From the NCBI GenBank assembly GCA_963780635.1, contig CAWACW010000013.1, positions 434,001 to 498,000 on the forward strand: DNA of 64,000 nucleotides. Direction: 5' to 3'. The translations under genes were made by a program, and so were the position numbers. Numbering within the stretch: the stretch's first letter is position 1; every line of letters begins with the position of its first letter. The DNA comes from DATEPR01 sp963780635. GTDB lineage: Bacteria; Actinomycetota; Actinomycetes; Mycobacteriales; Pseudonocardiaceae. This document shows, piece by piece, positions 9,045 to 17,574 of the stretch. The notes under the pieces were generated by a model that saw only the letters and a list, made by a program, of their open reading frames with translations, was not told where the DNA came from and did no database searches.

Positions 9045-10600
9045 CCGAGCTGCTGCGCGCGGTCCTGGACACCATGCTGCGCGAGGACTTCCAGGGACTC
9101 CGGACCCGGTCGTCCGTTGTGGACGGCGAATTGCGGTTCGGCGACCGCCTGACGATGCCGGTACGGCCGGACGGTTTCCAGTGTGACATCGCGGTGCGCG
9201 AGCCGGTCGTCAGCTACGACGGGCGGCGGCTCACCGACCTGGACGAGGTGCTCGCGCTGTTCCGTTCGTGGGTCGACCCGATGGACATCGACGGTTTCGA
9301 CGCGTTCGTCGCCGAGTGCCACGACGCTCGTGCCACGGCGCAACTCCAGCGCGCCACCAGGTCCACGGCACTGCGACGGACCACCGGCCTGCGCTACGAG
9401 GCACTGGCCGCGTACGCCGGGCACCCGGTCTACCCCACCGGTCTCGCCCGCATCGGCATGGCGGCAGCCGACCAGCTGCGCTACGCACCCGAGTACCGGC
9501 CCACGTTCCCGCTGCGCTGGACCGCGGTCCCGGCGGCGGCGGTGACGTCGGCGGGCACCCTGCCCGAGTGGTGGCCGACGCCGGCCGAGCTGGGCATGTC
9601 CGGCGCCGTCGTGCCGTTCCCGGTGCATCCGATGGTCGGCGCAGGCCCGGAGCACCTGCTGGTCACGCCCACCCTGTCGATGCGGAGCGTGGCGGTCGTG
9701 GATCACCCCGGCACCCACGTGAAGCTCCCGCTGCCGACGAGCACGCTCGGCCTGCTCAACCGGCGCACGATCAAGCCGGGCACACTCGTGGACGGAGCCG
9801 TCACCGGCAGGCTGCTGACGGCGATAGCCGCGCGGGAACCGCGGTTCGCGGGCCGGATCCTGTTCGCCGACGAGCAGACCTACGCGCACGCGGACGACGA
9901 GTTGCTGGCCTTCCTGGTCCGGCGGTATCCGGCCGGGCTGGCGTCGGCCGAGGTGGTACCGCTGGCCGCGCTGCTCGCCCGCACCGAGACCGGCGGGCTG
10001 GTGCTGGACGAGCTGGCCGAGCGCTACACCGCCGGCGACCGACGCGCGCTGCTCACCGAATTCCTCGCGCTGCTGCTGGACTTCCAGGTCACGCTGCTGC
10101 TGCGCTACGGCATGGCGCTGGAGTCGCACCAGCAGAACGTGGCCCTGGTGCTGGACCACACCGGCATCCGGTTGCTGCTCAAGGACAACGACGGACCACG
10201 GCTGCGGGCCGATCGGTTGCTGGCCGGGCTCGGTGCGTGGCCGCCCGGTGCGGATCCGGCCCTGCTGGCCGATCAGCGCATCCTGGTCGAGGACACCGCA
10301 CCACTGGTCGACCTGTTCACCACCATCACACTGCACCTGTGCGCGGCCGCGATCGTGTTCGGTGCCAACGGAATCGACCGCGGTCTGGTCCGCGAACTGC
10401 TGTGCGCGGCGATCGAGCGGCACCCGGACAGCGCGGATCGCAGGGTGCTGCGCGACCGTACCCTGGACGCCGACCGGTTACCGGTGAAAGCCATGGTCAC
10501 GGCAGGAACCTGGCTGGCCAAGAAGCGCTCCGGCGCGTCCGACATCAACAAGTTCTACCGGTTCACCGGCCCGAACTATCTCAACCCCAGGAGCGGCTGA
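9041..10600 (+). CDS. IucA/IucC-family NIS siderophore synthetase (PvsB-like)
   Basis: A 519-residue NRPS-independent siderophore synthetase. These enzymes adenylate a carboxylate such as citrate and join it to an amine or alcohol. Visible family motifs are YAGHPVYPTGLARIG, HPMVGAGPEHLLVTPTLSMR, HVKLPLPTSTLGLLN, the ATP-site LESHQQNVALVL and LLLKDNDGPRL, with a FhuF-like C-terminal part. The GTG at 9041 overlaps the stop of the ATP-grasp gene, which points to translational coupling. This is the first of two synthetases. By order it corresponds to pvsB, but exact acceptor and donor cannot be assigned. Confidence 0.88.
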   Translation: MTELLRAVLDTMLREDFQGLRTRSSVVDGELRFGDRLTMPVRPDGFQCDIAVREPVVSYDGRRLTDLDEVLALFRSWVDPMDIDGFDAFVAECHDARATAQLQRATRSTALRRTTGLRYEALAAYAGHPVYPTGLARIGMAAADQLRYAPEYRPTFPLRWTAVPAAAVTSAGTLPEWWPTPAELGMSGAVVPFPVHPMVGAGPEHLLVTPTLSMRSVAVVDHPGTHVKLPLPTSTLGLLNRRTIKPGTLVDGAVTGRLLTAIAAREPRFAGRILFADEQTYAHADDELLAFLVRRYPAGLASAEVVPLAALLARTETGGLVLDELAERYTAGDRRALLTEFLALLLDFQVTLLLRYGMALESHQQNVALVLDHTGIRLLLKDNDGPRLRADRLLAGLGAWPPGADPALLADQRILVEDTAPLVDLFTTITLHLCAAAIVFGANGIDRGLVRELLCAAIERHPDSADRRVLRDRTLDADRLPVKAMVTAGTWLAKKRSGASDINKFYRFTGPNYLNPRSG

Positions 10601-12178
10601 ATGCCCACCCCGACCCTCGGCGCACCGACCGTGTCCGCCGATCACGTGGTCGCCCACACCCTGCTCAACTGTGTCGTGCGTGAGGTCGTCGAAGCGCGGG
10701 CACACCTCGACGGCGATCACCTGACCGTGCGGCTGCCGCGGGCCGGTCACACGCTGCGGATCGAGGTCCGCCGCCGGTCCCTGGCGGGCGCGCACCGGTT
10801 CACCGGGCCGGTGTTCGCGTGGCAGGGCCGCTGGGTCGAGGTCGGTTGGCGGGAGGTCGCGGACGCGGTCGCGGCGGAGCTGACGATGGCCACCGGCGTG
10901 CGCAACGACGAGTTCACCGCCCAGGTCGCCGCGAGCCACGCGGTGACCGCCACCGCACTGCGGCACCGCGACGCCGGCACCGACGATCCGTACCTGGCGT
11001 CCGAGCAGGCTCTCGTGCTGGGCCACCGGTTCCACCCGACGCCCAAGGCGCGCTCGGCCGCGACCGGCGACTGGCGGGACTACGCGCCGGAGACGGGCAG
11101 CAGGCTCGCGCTGCGCTACCTCGCCGTGCGGACCGAGCACCTGCACGAGGAGACGCTGGAGCGCCTCGACGCGATCGACGCCCTGCTGCCGGTACCCGCG
11201 GGCCACCGGCTGCTGCCGGTGCACCCGTGGCAGTTCGACCTGTTGCGGCACAACCCGACCCTGGTCGCGGCACTGCGCGACGGCACGGTGCGCGACCTCG
11301 GTGTCGGCGGCCCGCTGTGCACCCCGACGTCGTCGGTGCGCACGCTGCACGGGCCTGGCGGGTTCCTCAAGTTCAGCCTGAACGTGCGCATCACCAACTG
11401 CGTGCGGCGTAACTCCGCCTACGAGCTGGCGTCCTCCGTCGTGCTGACCCGGCTGCTCGACGAGCGACCCGTGCCCGGTTGCCACGTGCTGCGGGAACCC
11501 GGCTACCGCACCGTCGACCTCGGTGACCGAGAACTGTTCGAGGGATTCGGGGTGATCGTCCGGGAGGACGTGACCGGCCTGCTCGGTCCCGGCGTCACGC
11601 CGCTGCTGGCCGCCGCGGTCGCCGACGAGTACCCCTTGTCCCCCGCGCACGTGTCCCGGTTGGCCTGCGATGTGCTGCCGTGGTGGCGGGCGTACGCGCG
11701 GCTGCTGATCCCGCCCGTGCTGACCGCGTACTTCGACCACGGCATCGTGCTCGAACCGCACCTGCAGAACGTCCTGGTCGGTGTCGACGGCGACGGGCTG
11801 CCCGTGCGGATGCTGTTCCGCGACCTGGAGGGCACGAAACTGCTCGCCGAGCACCACGCGGCCACCCTGGCGGCGCTACCACCCGAGGTGGCGGGCCCGC
11901 TGACCTACACGGCCGAGCAGGGCTGGCGGCGGGTCGCCTACTGCCTGCTGGTCAACCACGCCGCCGAGCTCCTGGCCGCGCTGGCCGACCTGGCCCCGGA
12001 ACTGGAATCCGACCTCTGGCAGGTCGTCACGGACGAGCTGGCGGGCTTCGCTCACCAGGCGCAGGTGCGGGCGATCCTGGCGGGCGGCCCCGTACCGGCG
12101 AAGGCGAACCTGCTGACCCGCTGGCAGCGCACCAACGACCGGCGTGCGGGCTACCTGCCGCTACGGCTGCCGCTGTGA
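10601..12178 (+). CDS. IucA/IucC-family NIS siderophore synthetase (PvsD-like)
   Basis: A 525-residue second NIS synthetase, clearly diverged from the first. Motifs are LGHRFHPTPKARSA, LLPVHPWQFD, TPTSSVRTL, KFSLNVRITNCVRRNS, LEPHLQNVLVGVDGDG and LFRDLEGTKL, the last two being ATP/Mg-contact segments. The Cys/FhuF-like C-terminus is present. ATG 10601 follows the previous stop directly, with AGGAG inside the preceding gene. Two synthetases acting on the two ends of a citrate core are typical of carboxylate siderophores such as vibrioferrin, staphyloferrin B and achromobactin. The surrounding order favours the vibrioferrin type. Confidence 0.88.
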   Translation: MPTPTLGAPTVSADHVVAHTLLNCVVREVVEARAHLDGDHLTVRLPRAGHTLRIEVRRRSLAGAHRFTGPVFAWQGRWVEVGWREVADAVAAELTMATGVRNDEFTAQVAASHAVTATALRHRDAGTDDPYLASEQALVLGHRFHPTPKARSAATGDWRDYAPETGSRLALRYLAVRTEHLHEETLERLDAIDALLPVPAGHRLLPVHPWQFDLLRHNPTLVAALRDGTVRDLGVGGPLCTPTSSVRTLHGPGGFLKFSLNVRITNCVRRNSAYELASSVVLTRLLDERPVPGCHVLREPGYRTVDLGDRELFEGFGVIVREDVTGLLGPGVTPLLAAAVADEYPLSPAHVSRLACDVLPWWRAYARLLIPPVLTAYFDHGIVLEPHLQNVLVGVDGDGLPVRMLFRDLEGTKLLAEHHAATLAALPPEVAGPLTYTAEQGWRRVAYCLLVNHAAELLAALADLAPELESDLWQVVTDELAGFAHQAQVRAILAGGPVPAKANLLTRWQRTNDRRAGYLPLRLPL

Positions 12179-13335
12179 TCACCTCGGCAGCCGCGGCCTC
12201 CTGTGTCGCCGGCCTGCCCGCCGACCAGCTGCCCGCCTACGTGCACGACCTGACCGAGCTGCGCCGGCACGCCACCGCGATCCGGGCCGCTCTGCCCGCC
12301 GAGGTCGAGTGCTACTACGCGGCGAAGGCGAACCCCGCCGAACCGGTCCTGCGGGCGCTGGCGGGCGTGCTGGACGGCATCGAGGTGGCCTCCGGGGGCG
12401 AGCTGGCACACGTCCGGTCCGCGGTCCCGGCTGCCCGGCTGGCATTCGGCGGACCGGCCAAGAGCGACGCCGAGCTGGTCGCGGCGCTGCGCGCGGGAGT
12501 GCACCGCGTCCACGTGGAGAGCACGCACGAGCTGCGCCGCCTCGCCCTGCTGGCCGACCGGCTGGGCATCGCGGCCCACGTGCTGCTGCGGGTGAACCTG
12601 CCACTCGCGACGGGTCCGGCGGCGCTCACCATGGGTGGGCGGCCGTCGCAGTTCGGCATCGACCCCGGCGAGGTGGCCGAGTGCCACGCGATCGCGCGCG
12701 ACAGCGACGCGGTCGTGTGCCACGGCGTGCACGCACACCTGGCCAGCGGGCTGGCCGCCGAGGACGTCGTGCGGCTGGCAGGCGACGTCGTCGACCGGGC
12801 CCGTCGACTCGGCTACACGGAGGTGAACGTCGGCGGCGGGATGGCGGTCGACTACCGCGACCCGACCGCCCGTTTCGACTGGCCTGCCCTGGGCGACGGG
12901 CTGCGGGAGATCCTGGACCGGACCGGCGATGTCCGGCTGCGGATCGAACCGGGCCGGGCGGTGACGGCGTACTGCGGCTGGTACGCGGCCGAGGTGGTCG
13001 ACGTGAAACGCAGCCACGGCAAGGCTTTCGCGTTGCTCAGGGGCGGCACGCACCATCTGCGCACCCCGGTCGCGAAGGGCCACGACCAGCCGTTCGACGT
13101 GCTGCCGGTGGCGGACTGGCCACTGCCGTGGGAGCGGCCCGGTGTGACCGAGGAACCGGTCACCGTGGCCGGTCAGCTGTGCACGCCCAAGGACGTGCTG
13201 GCCAGGGAGGTGCCGGTGACCTCGCTGCGGGTCGGCGACCGGGTGGTGTTCGGGCTGGCCGGGGCGTACGCGTGGAACATCTCCCACCAGGAGTTCCTGA
13301 TGCACCCACGGCCGACGTTTCACTACGTGCAGTGA
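12175..13335 (+). CDS. PLP-dependent amino acid decarboxylase of siderophore pathway (PvsE-like)
   Basis: A 386-residue fold-III decarboxylase of the ornithine/diaminopimelate family. CYYAAKAN supplies the PLP lysine (K51). GVHAHLASG, NVGGGMAVDY and RIEPGRAVTAYCG are PLP phosphate and ring contacts, and LCTPKDVLA supplies the subunit-boundary catalytic Cys. In vibrioferrin and staphyloferrin B clusters such an enzyme makes the amine building block by decarboxylating a small amino acid or an intermediate. The GTG start overlaps the previous stop (GTGA). It is the last gene of the operon, followed directly by a strong hairpin. The true substrate is not determined. Confidence 0.87.
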   Translation: MITSAAAASCVAGLPADQLPAYVHDLTELRRHATAIRAALPAEVECYYAAKANPAEPVLRALAGVLDGIEVASGGELAHVRSAVPAARLAFGGPAKSDAELVAALRAGVHRVHVESTHELRRLALLADRLGIAAHVLLRVNLPLATGPAALTMGGRPSQFGIDPGEVAECHAIARDSDAVVCHGVHAHLASGLAAEDVVRLAGDVVDRARRLGYTEVNVGGGMAVDYRDPTARFDWPALGDGLREILDRTGDVRLRIEPGRAVTAYCGWYAAEVVDVKRSHGKAFALLRGGTHHLRTPVAKGHDQPFDVLPVADWPLPWERPGVTEEPVTVAGQLCTPKDVLAREVPVTSLRVGDRVVFGLAGAYAWNISHQEFLMHPRPTFHYVQ

Positions 13336-13336
13336 C

Positions 13337-13369
13337 GTGTGGCGAGCCGGACCAGCCGGCTCGCCACAC
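13337..13369. terminator. bidirectional hairpin terminator
   Basis: A perfect 14-bp inverted repeat (GTGTGGCGAGCCGG / CCGGCTCGCCACAC) with a 5-base loop. It begins one base after the decarboxylase stop and ends 20 bp before the convergent peptidase stop. No T-run follows, as is usual in high-GC actinomycetes. It probably serves both genes. Confidence 0.8.
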
Positions 13370-13389
13370 GGGTCGATCAGGATCGGACG

Positions 13390-14754
13390 TCAGTGCCGGC
13401 CGGGGCCGCCACCCTTGCCCGCGGTCACGGCCAGCGCCGGGACCAGCAGGTTGGCCTTGGGCGTACCGAGACCGGACGCCGCGTCCCAGCCCTTGGTCGC
13501 GGTGAAGCCCGGGATCGTGATGTCAGCACCGTGGAAGGTGTTGTCGCCCACGGTGATGTCGTGGAACAGCGCGGCGTAGACCGCCTTGTTGCTGGCGAGC
13601 GAGTACAGCGACTTGTTGATGTTGCCGATCCGCTTGTGCGCCAGCTGGTCGGTCAGCGCGGTCAGGCCGGCCCACTGCGGGGAACCCGCGCTGGTACCAC
13701 CGAACTGGAAGACCAGGTCGGCACCCTGACCGGACGAGCTCCACACCGCGAGCACGCCACCGATGATGGCCGCGTTGTAGGAGATGTCCGGGACACCACG
13801 TGAAGCGAGGTGCTGTCCGCGCTGGAAGTCCGGCGTCTTGTACTCGACGCTGAACCCGCCGCCACCCGCGGCGTTGAAGTCGGGCTCGTTCCACACGACC
13901 TCGTTGTGGTACGCGCCGGTCGTGCCGTCGGCGTCCAGGATGGTGCCGCCGACACCGGTGACCTCGGGGTCGGACGCGGGCGTGCTGGCCGCCTTCATGT
14001 CCGAGGTGTTGTCACACGTCGGCTGGGCGGCGCCGTCGTCGCCCGCGGAGGCGAACACGGTCATGCCCTCGTTGGCCGCCTTGGCGAAGAGCTTGTGCCC
14101 CGCGTTCAGGATGGCCGGGTCCTCGCACTGCTCGGCTTCGCCGAAGCTCTGCGAGAGCGTGTCGCCGAGGTTGTGGTCGATCACGAACTTCTGCGCCGAC
14201 AGGATGTCCGCGTCGTTGTCGCTCTTGGACAGGACGAGGTCGATCGTCGCGTCCGGCGCGATGGCGTGCGAGTACTCGACGTCCAGAGTGATCTCACCCG
14301 CCCACCCGGTCTGGTCGGCGTTCGCCTGGTCGAACGGGGTAAGGCCGTCCGGCGCGATGATGTTCAGCTTCGGGGCCGACAGGCCGAACAAGCTGTCGAA
14401 CGTCGCCAGGTCGGACGTGATGGTCGGGCTCTGGAAGGCGTCGATGATCACGATGGTCTTGCCGGCACCGTTGAGGCCCAGCTTGGCCAGCTTGTCGACG
14501 CCGTAGGCGGCTCGAATCTGGTTCGGTCCGTAGCACTGGGCGGGAACCGTTTGCTCGCAAGAGAAAATGGTGTCCGCAGGATTACCGCTCACATGCCCGG
14601 CGACCTTGTAGTCCGGGGAGACACCAATTGCCGGTGTCATCACGCCGCTTGTGGCGACGGCTGTGGTGGTGGCCATGCCGGACACAGCAGTGGCACCAAC
14701 CACCGCTAATCCGGACAACGCCGCCATGATTCGGCGGCGAGAATGTGCACGCAC
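13390..14754 (-). CDS. secreted S53 (sedolisin/kumamolisin-like) peptidase
   Basis: 454 residues. The start is GTG 14754 because AGGAGG lies four bases upstream. MRAHSRRRIMAALSGLAVVG is a signal peptide, so the enzyme is exported. The catalytic Glu/Asp pair is E154 and D158 in GWAGEITLDVE, the oxyanion Asp is D239 in ASAGDDGA, and the Ser is S355 in FGGTSAGSP. HDITVGDN near the C-terminus is the calcium site. The catalytic domain begins at about CYGPNQIRAAYG (residue 74), so there is no room for the usual 150-200-residue inhibitory prodomain. Sedolisins usually work at acid pH. It is a monocistronic gene with its own upstream region. Confidence 0.9.
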   Translation of the reverse strand: MRAHSRRRIMAALSGLAVVGATAVSGMATTTAVATSGVMTPAIGVSPDYKVAGHVSGNPADTIFSCEQTVPAQCYGPNQIRAAYGVDKLAKLGLNGAGKTIVIIDAFQSPTITSDLATFDSLFGLSAPKLNIIAPDGLTPFDQANADQTGWAGEITLDVEYSHAIAPDATIDLVLSKSDNDADILSAQKFVIDHNLGDTLSQSFGEAEQCEDPAILNAGHKLFAKAANEGMTVFASAGDDGAAQPTCDNTSDMKAASTPASDPEVTGVGGTILDADGTTGAYHNEVVWNEPDFNAAGGGGFSVEYKTPDFQRGQHLASRGVPDISYNAAIIGGVLAVWSSSGQGADLVFQFGGTSAGSPQWAGLTALTDQLAHKRIGNINKSLYSLASNKAVYAALFHDITVGDNTFHGADITIPGFTATKGWDAASGLGTPKANLLVPALAVTAGKGGGPGRH

Positions 14755-14895
14755 GAGCCCTCCTGAAATCACGCCCAGCACCACCCGGGCGAGTGACTTT
14801 GGCGCTGGGAGCGTGACATCCACATCACGCAGGGTCAAGATGCGTCCCGGTGACACCCGACAGGGTTAAGGGCACAATGCACACAGGGGTGAGCG

Positions 14896-15771
14896 TTAAT
14901 CGACCGATTCGTCCTCTGCTGTCTGCTCGGTAGATACCGACAGTGGTGGAACCGTGTCCACGTTCGTAACCAGATCGTCATCTGAATGCCGGACCGCGGT
15001 CCCGACCTGCGATGTTGCCTCGGTCGCGGATTGTGCCGCCTCGCCCGGCTGCTCCACTGTGTTCGGTTCGTACCCGGAGTCGGCCTCCGGCTCGCCGAGA
15101 TCGGTGAACCACTCGAACGACCCGAACGACCCATAGTCCTGACGCAGCAACACTTCCGCGCCCACCGGCCGGAACCCGGCGGCCAGTGCGGCCCGCACCG
15201 ACGCGGCGTTGCCGGGCGCCACCTGGGCCCACACCTGCTCACCGGCCGGCAGCAGGCCGCGCGCGGCGGTGAACAGGCCGCGGCCCAACCCGAAGCCGCG
15301 CAGGGCGGCCTCGACCTCCACCGAGACCTCCCACCGGCCGGCCACGCCGCGCCCGAGGGTGAGCAGCCCACCGGGACAGTGCCAGGCACGCACGCCGATC
15401 CGCCGGGCGAGCGCACGGGCCAGCCGGGGATGCAGCGGCTCGATGAACTCACCCAGCTCGGTCAGCTCCATGCCGTTGGACCGGCCTGTCGCGCGCGCCA
15501 CGAGGACGAGGTCCAGGTTGTCCGGCACACGACCCGTGGCCGACGCCAGGACGGTGAGGAACGGCGGCTGAAGGGGTGCGGAGAGGTCGTCCTCGGGCAG
15601 CCAGCTGCGTATCCAGGCGTCAGCCGGCTCGGCCGACACGACGTTGTAGCCGGAGAAGGCCAGCACGCCCACCGACCGGTCGTCGGGTGGGGCGACAACA
15701 GTCAATGCCCGGTCGACAGTCGGTGCGCCGCCCTCGGCCACCGACCGCATCAGGTCCGCGAGTTCCGCCAC
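14896..15771 (-). CDS. GNAT-family acetyltransferase
   Basis: About 291 residues. The middle carries a GNAT acetyl-CoA motif (VSVEVEAALRGFGLGRGLF followed by AARGLLPAGEQVWAQV) and then NAASVRAALAAGFRPVGAEVL, the usual last part of the fold. The C-terminal 70 residues are acidic and disordered (EPEADSGYEPN, SDDDLVTN). The start is either GTG 15771, which gives the family-like MAELADLM, or GTG 15789. The substrate is unknown. It is divergent from the ECF sigma gene, with about 60 bp of shared upstream DNA. Confidence 0.72.
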   Translation of the reverse strand: MAELADLMRSVAEGGAPTVDRALTVVAPPDDRSVGVLAFSGYNVVSAEPADAWIRSWLPEDDLSAPLQPPFLTVLASATGRVPDNLDLVLVARATGRSNGMELTELGEFIEPLHPRLARALARRIGVRAWHCPGGLLTLGRGVAGRWEVSVEVEAALRGFGLGRGLFTAARGLLPAGEQVWAQVAPGNAASVRAALAAGFRPVGAEVLLRQDYGSFGSFEWFTDLGEPEADSGYEPNTVEQPGEAAQSATEATSQVGTAVRHSDDDLVTNVDTVPPLSVSTEQTAEDESVD

Positions 15772-15832
15772 ACCCCTGTCATACCGCACAACCCACTCGA
15801 ACGAGTGAGCTGGTACCCAAATCCGGGGTCAG

Positions 15833-15861
15833 GTGCAACCGATCGGCCGCCGGTGGGGTTC
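15833..15861 (+). promoter_or_regulatory. putative ECF-sigma promoter of the sigma gene (shared element, copy 1)
   Basis: A 29-bp element running from GTGCAAC to GGGGTTC. It matches the element at 18302-18330 at 23 of 29 positions, including the first seven and the last eight bases. Both copies end exactly 7 bp before a start codon. Read as a promoter, TGCAAC would be the -35 and the GGGGTTC end the -10, putting transcription start on or next to the start codon (leaderless). The two ends with a variable middle are what a sigma-factor site should look like. Autoregulation is inferred. Confidence 0.6.
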
Positions 15862-15868
15862 AAGGGGG

Positions 15869-16822
15869 GTGACCAGCGCGAACCTCACCCCGACCAGCCC
15901 GGACGAGCACCTCGTCCGGGCGCTGGTGCACGACCTGGATGCCGGGTTCATCAGGTTGTTCGAGGTCTACCGGGACATGGTTTTCTCGGCGGCGTTGCGC
16001 ATCTGTGGCCGCTGGGCCGACGCGGAGGACCTGACGGCCGAGTCGTTCCTGCGGGCCTACCGGGCGCTGACGGAGTACCGCCGGTGCCGCATCCTGGCGC
16101 TGCGGCCGAAGTCGTGGCTGTTGACGATCACGCTGAACGTGTGGCGCAACCAGTGGCGGGACGCGGCGAGAAGGCCGGCGTGCGCCCCGCTGGACGAGAC
16201 GGTCCACGCCGAGGCGGCCGCCGACCCGGTACCCGCCGAACTCGAGCCGGACGGCGAACTGGGCACCCTCCTGGCCACCCTCCCGGACAACCAACGCGCG
16301 GCGGTCGTCCTGCGCCACGTCGTCGACCTGCCGGTAGCCGAGATCGCCACGATCCTGGGCCGCCCCGAGGGCACGGTCAAGTCCGACATCTCCCGCGGCC
16401 TCCGGCGCCTCCGCGGGCTCTGTCCCCACCCGTCGGCACCGCCCGACCGGCCAACCCCGGCCGCGAACCACCCAACCCCGCCGCCGAGAGACCTTCGGCA
16501 ATCCCAGACACCCGACCACCACACCCACTCGACGCGGCCCCCGCTGCACCGACCAGCCCCCACGGCCGAACGTCCCACCCCGCAAACGACCCGGTCATCC
16601 CTCATCCCGAGGCCGGTGACCTCGGGCCGGCCAGTTCCGCCGACCACCCGCTCAACGCCACCATCACATCAACCACTGGCAACCCCTGTCACCCTCGCCT
16701 CACCAATCCCCATGGCACCAGCTCACGACCCGGTGCCGGCACCGGACTTATCCGGTCCGAACCACCGCCGTATCAACGCTCCCCGGCCCACCAACCCCTC
16801 GGAGGCGCGGCGTGTCCCCTGA
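15869..16822 (+). CDS. ECF-type RNA polymerase sigma factor with long Pro-rich tail
   Basis: 317 residues. Sigma region 2 is at about residues 22-90 (FIRLFEVYRDMVFSAALRIC, DAEDLTAESFLRAYRAL) and region 4 at about 128-185 (LPDNQRAAVVLRHVVDLPVA then ILGRPEGTVKSDISRGLRRL). A tail of about 130 residues follows, made mostly of Pro, Thr, Arg, His and Ser, unlike a normal ECF factor of about 190 residues. No anti-sigma factor is adjacent. The start is GTG 15869; a leaderless start fits the promoter element just upstream. The gene overlaps the downstream MGMT-like gene by 11 bp, so the two are coupled. It probably directs transcription of the alkylation-repair island. Confidence 0.87.
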   Translation: MTSANLTPTSPDEHLVRALVHDLDAGFIRLFEVYRDMVFSAALRICGRWADAEDLTAESFLRAYRALTEYRRCRILALRPKSWLLTITLNVWRNQWRDAARRPACAPLDETVHAEAAADPVPAELEPDGELGTLLATLPDNQRAAVVLRHVVDLPVAEIATILGRPEGTVKSDISRGLRRLRGLCPHPSAPPDRPTPAANHPTPPPRDLRQSQTPDHHTHSTRPPLHRPAPTAERPTPQTTRSSLIPRPVTSGRPVPPTTRSTPPSHQPLATPVTLASPIPMAPAHDPVPAPDLSGPNHRRINAPRPTNPSEARRVP

Positions 16823-17573
16823 CCACCCACCAGCTGACGACCCCTTGACCGCCGGCCTGGCGGCGCTCGCCACCGACGGACCACCCGGTCTCCTGGAGCG
16901 AATCGCGGCCTGCTGGACCCGCGCACCGGGTCCCACGTGTGATCTCTACGTCGCCTCGACCCACGTCGGTGTCGTGTACGTCCGCACCAGCGACGCGGTC
17001 CACGACGACCCGACCGAGTTCGCCACCCTGTTCCACCGCAGATTCCGCCAACCACTGATCAGGAGCCCGCAGTCCACCGCGGACCACCTGGCCGCGCTCC
17101 GATTCGACCTGAGTGGTCTCAGTGAGTTCGAGCGTGAGGTCCTGCTCGCCGTGTGCTCGATCCCCCGTGGTCAGGTGCGCCCGCGCGACTGGATCGCCCG
17201 CCGGACGAGTCGCCCCACCGCGCTTGAGGCGATCGACACCGTCCTCATCGACAACCCCATACCTGTGCTGATCCCCTGCCACAGGGTCGTCCATGCCGAT
17301 GGGACACTCGGCGATCACGCCCTGGGAAAAATCGTCAAGAGCGCGCTACTCGATGCCGAAGGCACTAATGTCGGCGAGGTGTACCAGTTGGCCCAGCTCG
17401 ACATCCATTACCTGGCACATGACCTGACCGGAGATGTCTGTTTTCCGACCTGCCGACGCGTGCGGGCCGCCGATAACAATCACCGGCAGGGCTTCGCCAC
17501 GGTAACGGAAGCGGAACGGGCCGGCTATCGGGTGTGTTCGGCGTGCCAGCCGGAGCGCGACAAGGCAGGCTGA
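16812..17573 (+). CDS. MGMT-like alkyltransferase fused to C-terminal Ada-type zinc/Cys domain
   Basis: 253 residues. Residues about 100-185 are an O6-alkylguanine-DNA methyltransferase C-terminal domain with the acceptor motif IPCHRVV (C156) and the conserved Asn-Pro and Glu-Gly. Aligned by eye to human MGMT, the base-flipping Arg (R128) is E139 and the DNA-contact Tyr (Y114) is R125, so normal O6-methylguanine repair is doubtful. Residues about 205-253 match the Ada N-terminal domain, with all four zinc cysteines (C210, C214, C242, C245; CFPTC and CSACQPE), the first being the methyl-phosphotriester acceptor in Ada. The domain order is reversed relative to Ada and no AraC HTH is present. 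GGAGG sits six bases before the GTG. It lies between the sigma gene and alkB. Confidence 0.85.
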   Translation: MSPDHPPADDPLTAGLAALATDGPPGLLERIAACWTRAPGPTCDLYVASTHVGVVYVRTSDAVHDDPTEFATLFHRRFRQPLIRSPQSTADHLAALRFDLSGLSEFEREVLLAVCSIPRGQVRPRDWIARRTSRPTALEAIDTVLIDNPIPVLIPCHRVVHADGTLGDHALGKIVKSALLDAEGTNVGEVYQLAQLDIHYLAHDLTGDVCFPTCRRVRAADNNHRQGFATVTEAERAGYRVCSACQPERDKAG

Positions 17574-17574
17574 T

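Noticed and set aside
14986..16848. 620-codon forward open frame across the GNAT gene and the sigma gene
   Set aside because: It is antisense to one real gene and out of frame with the other; composition is shadow-like.
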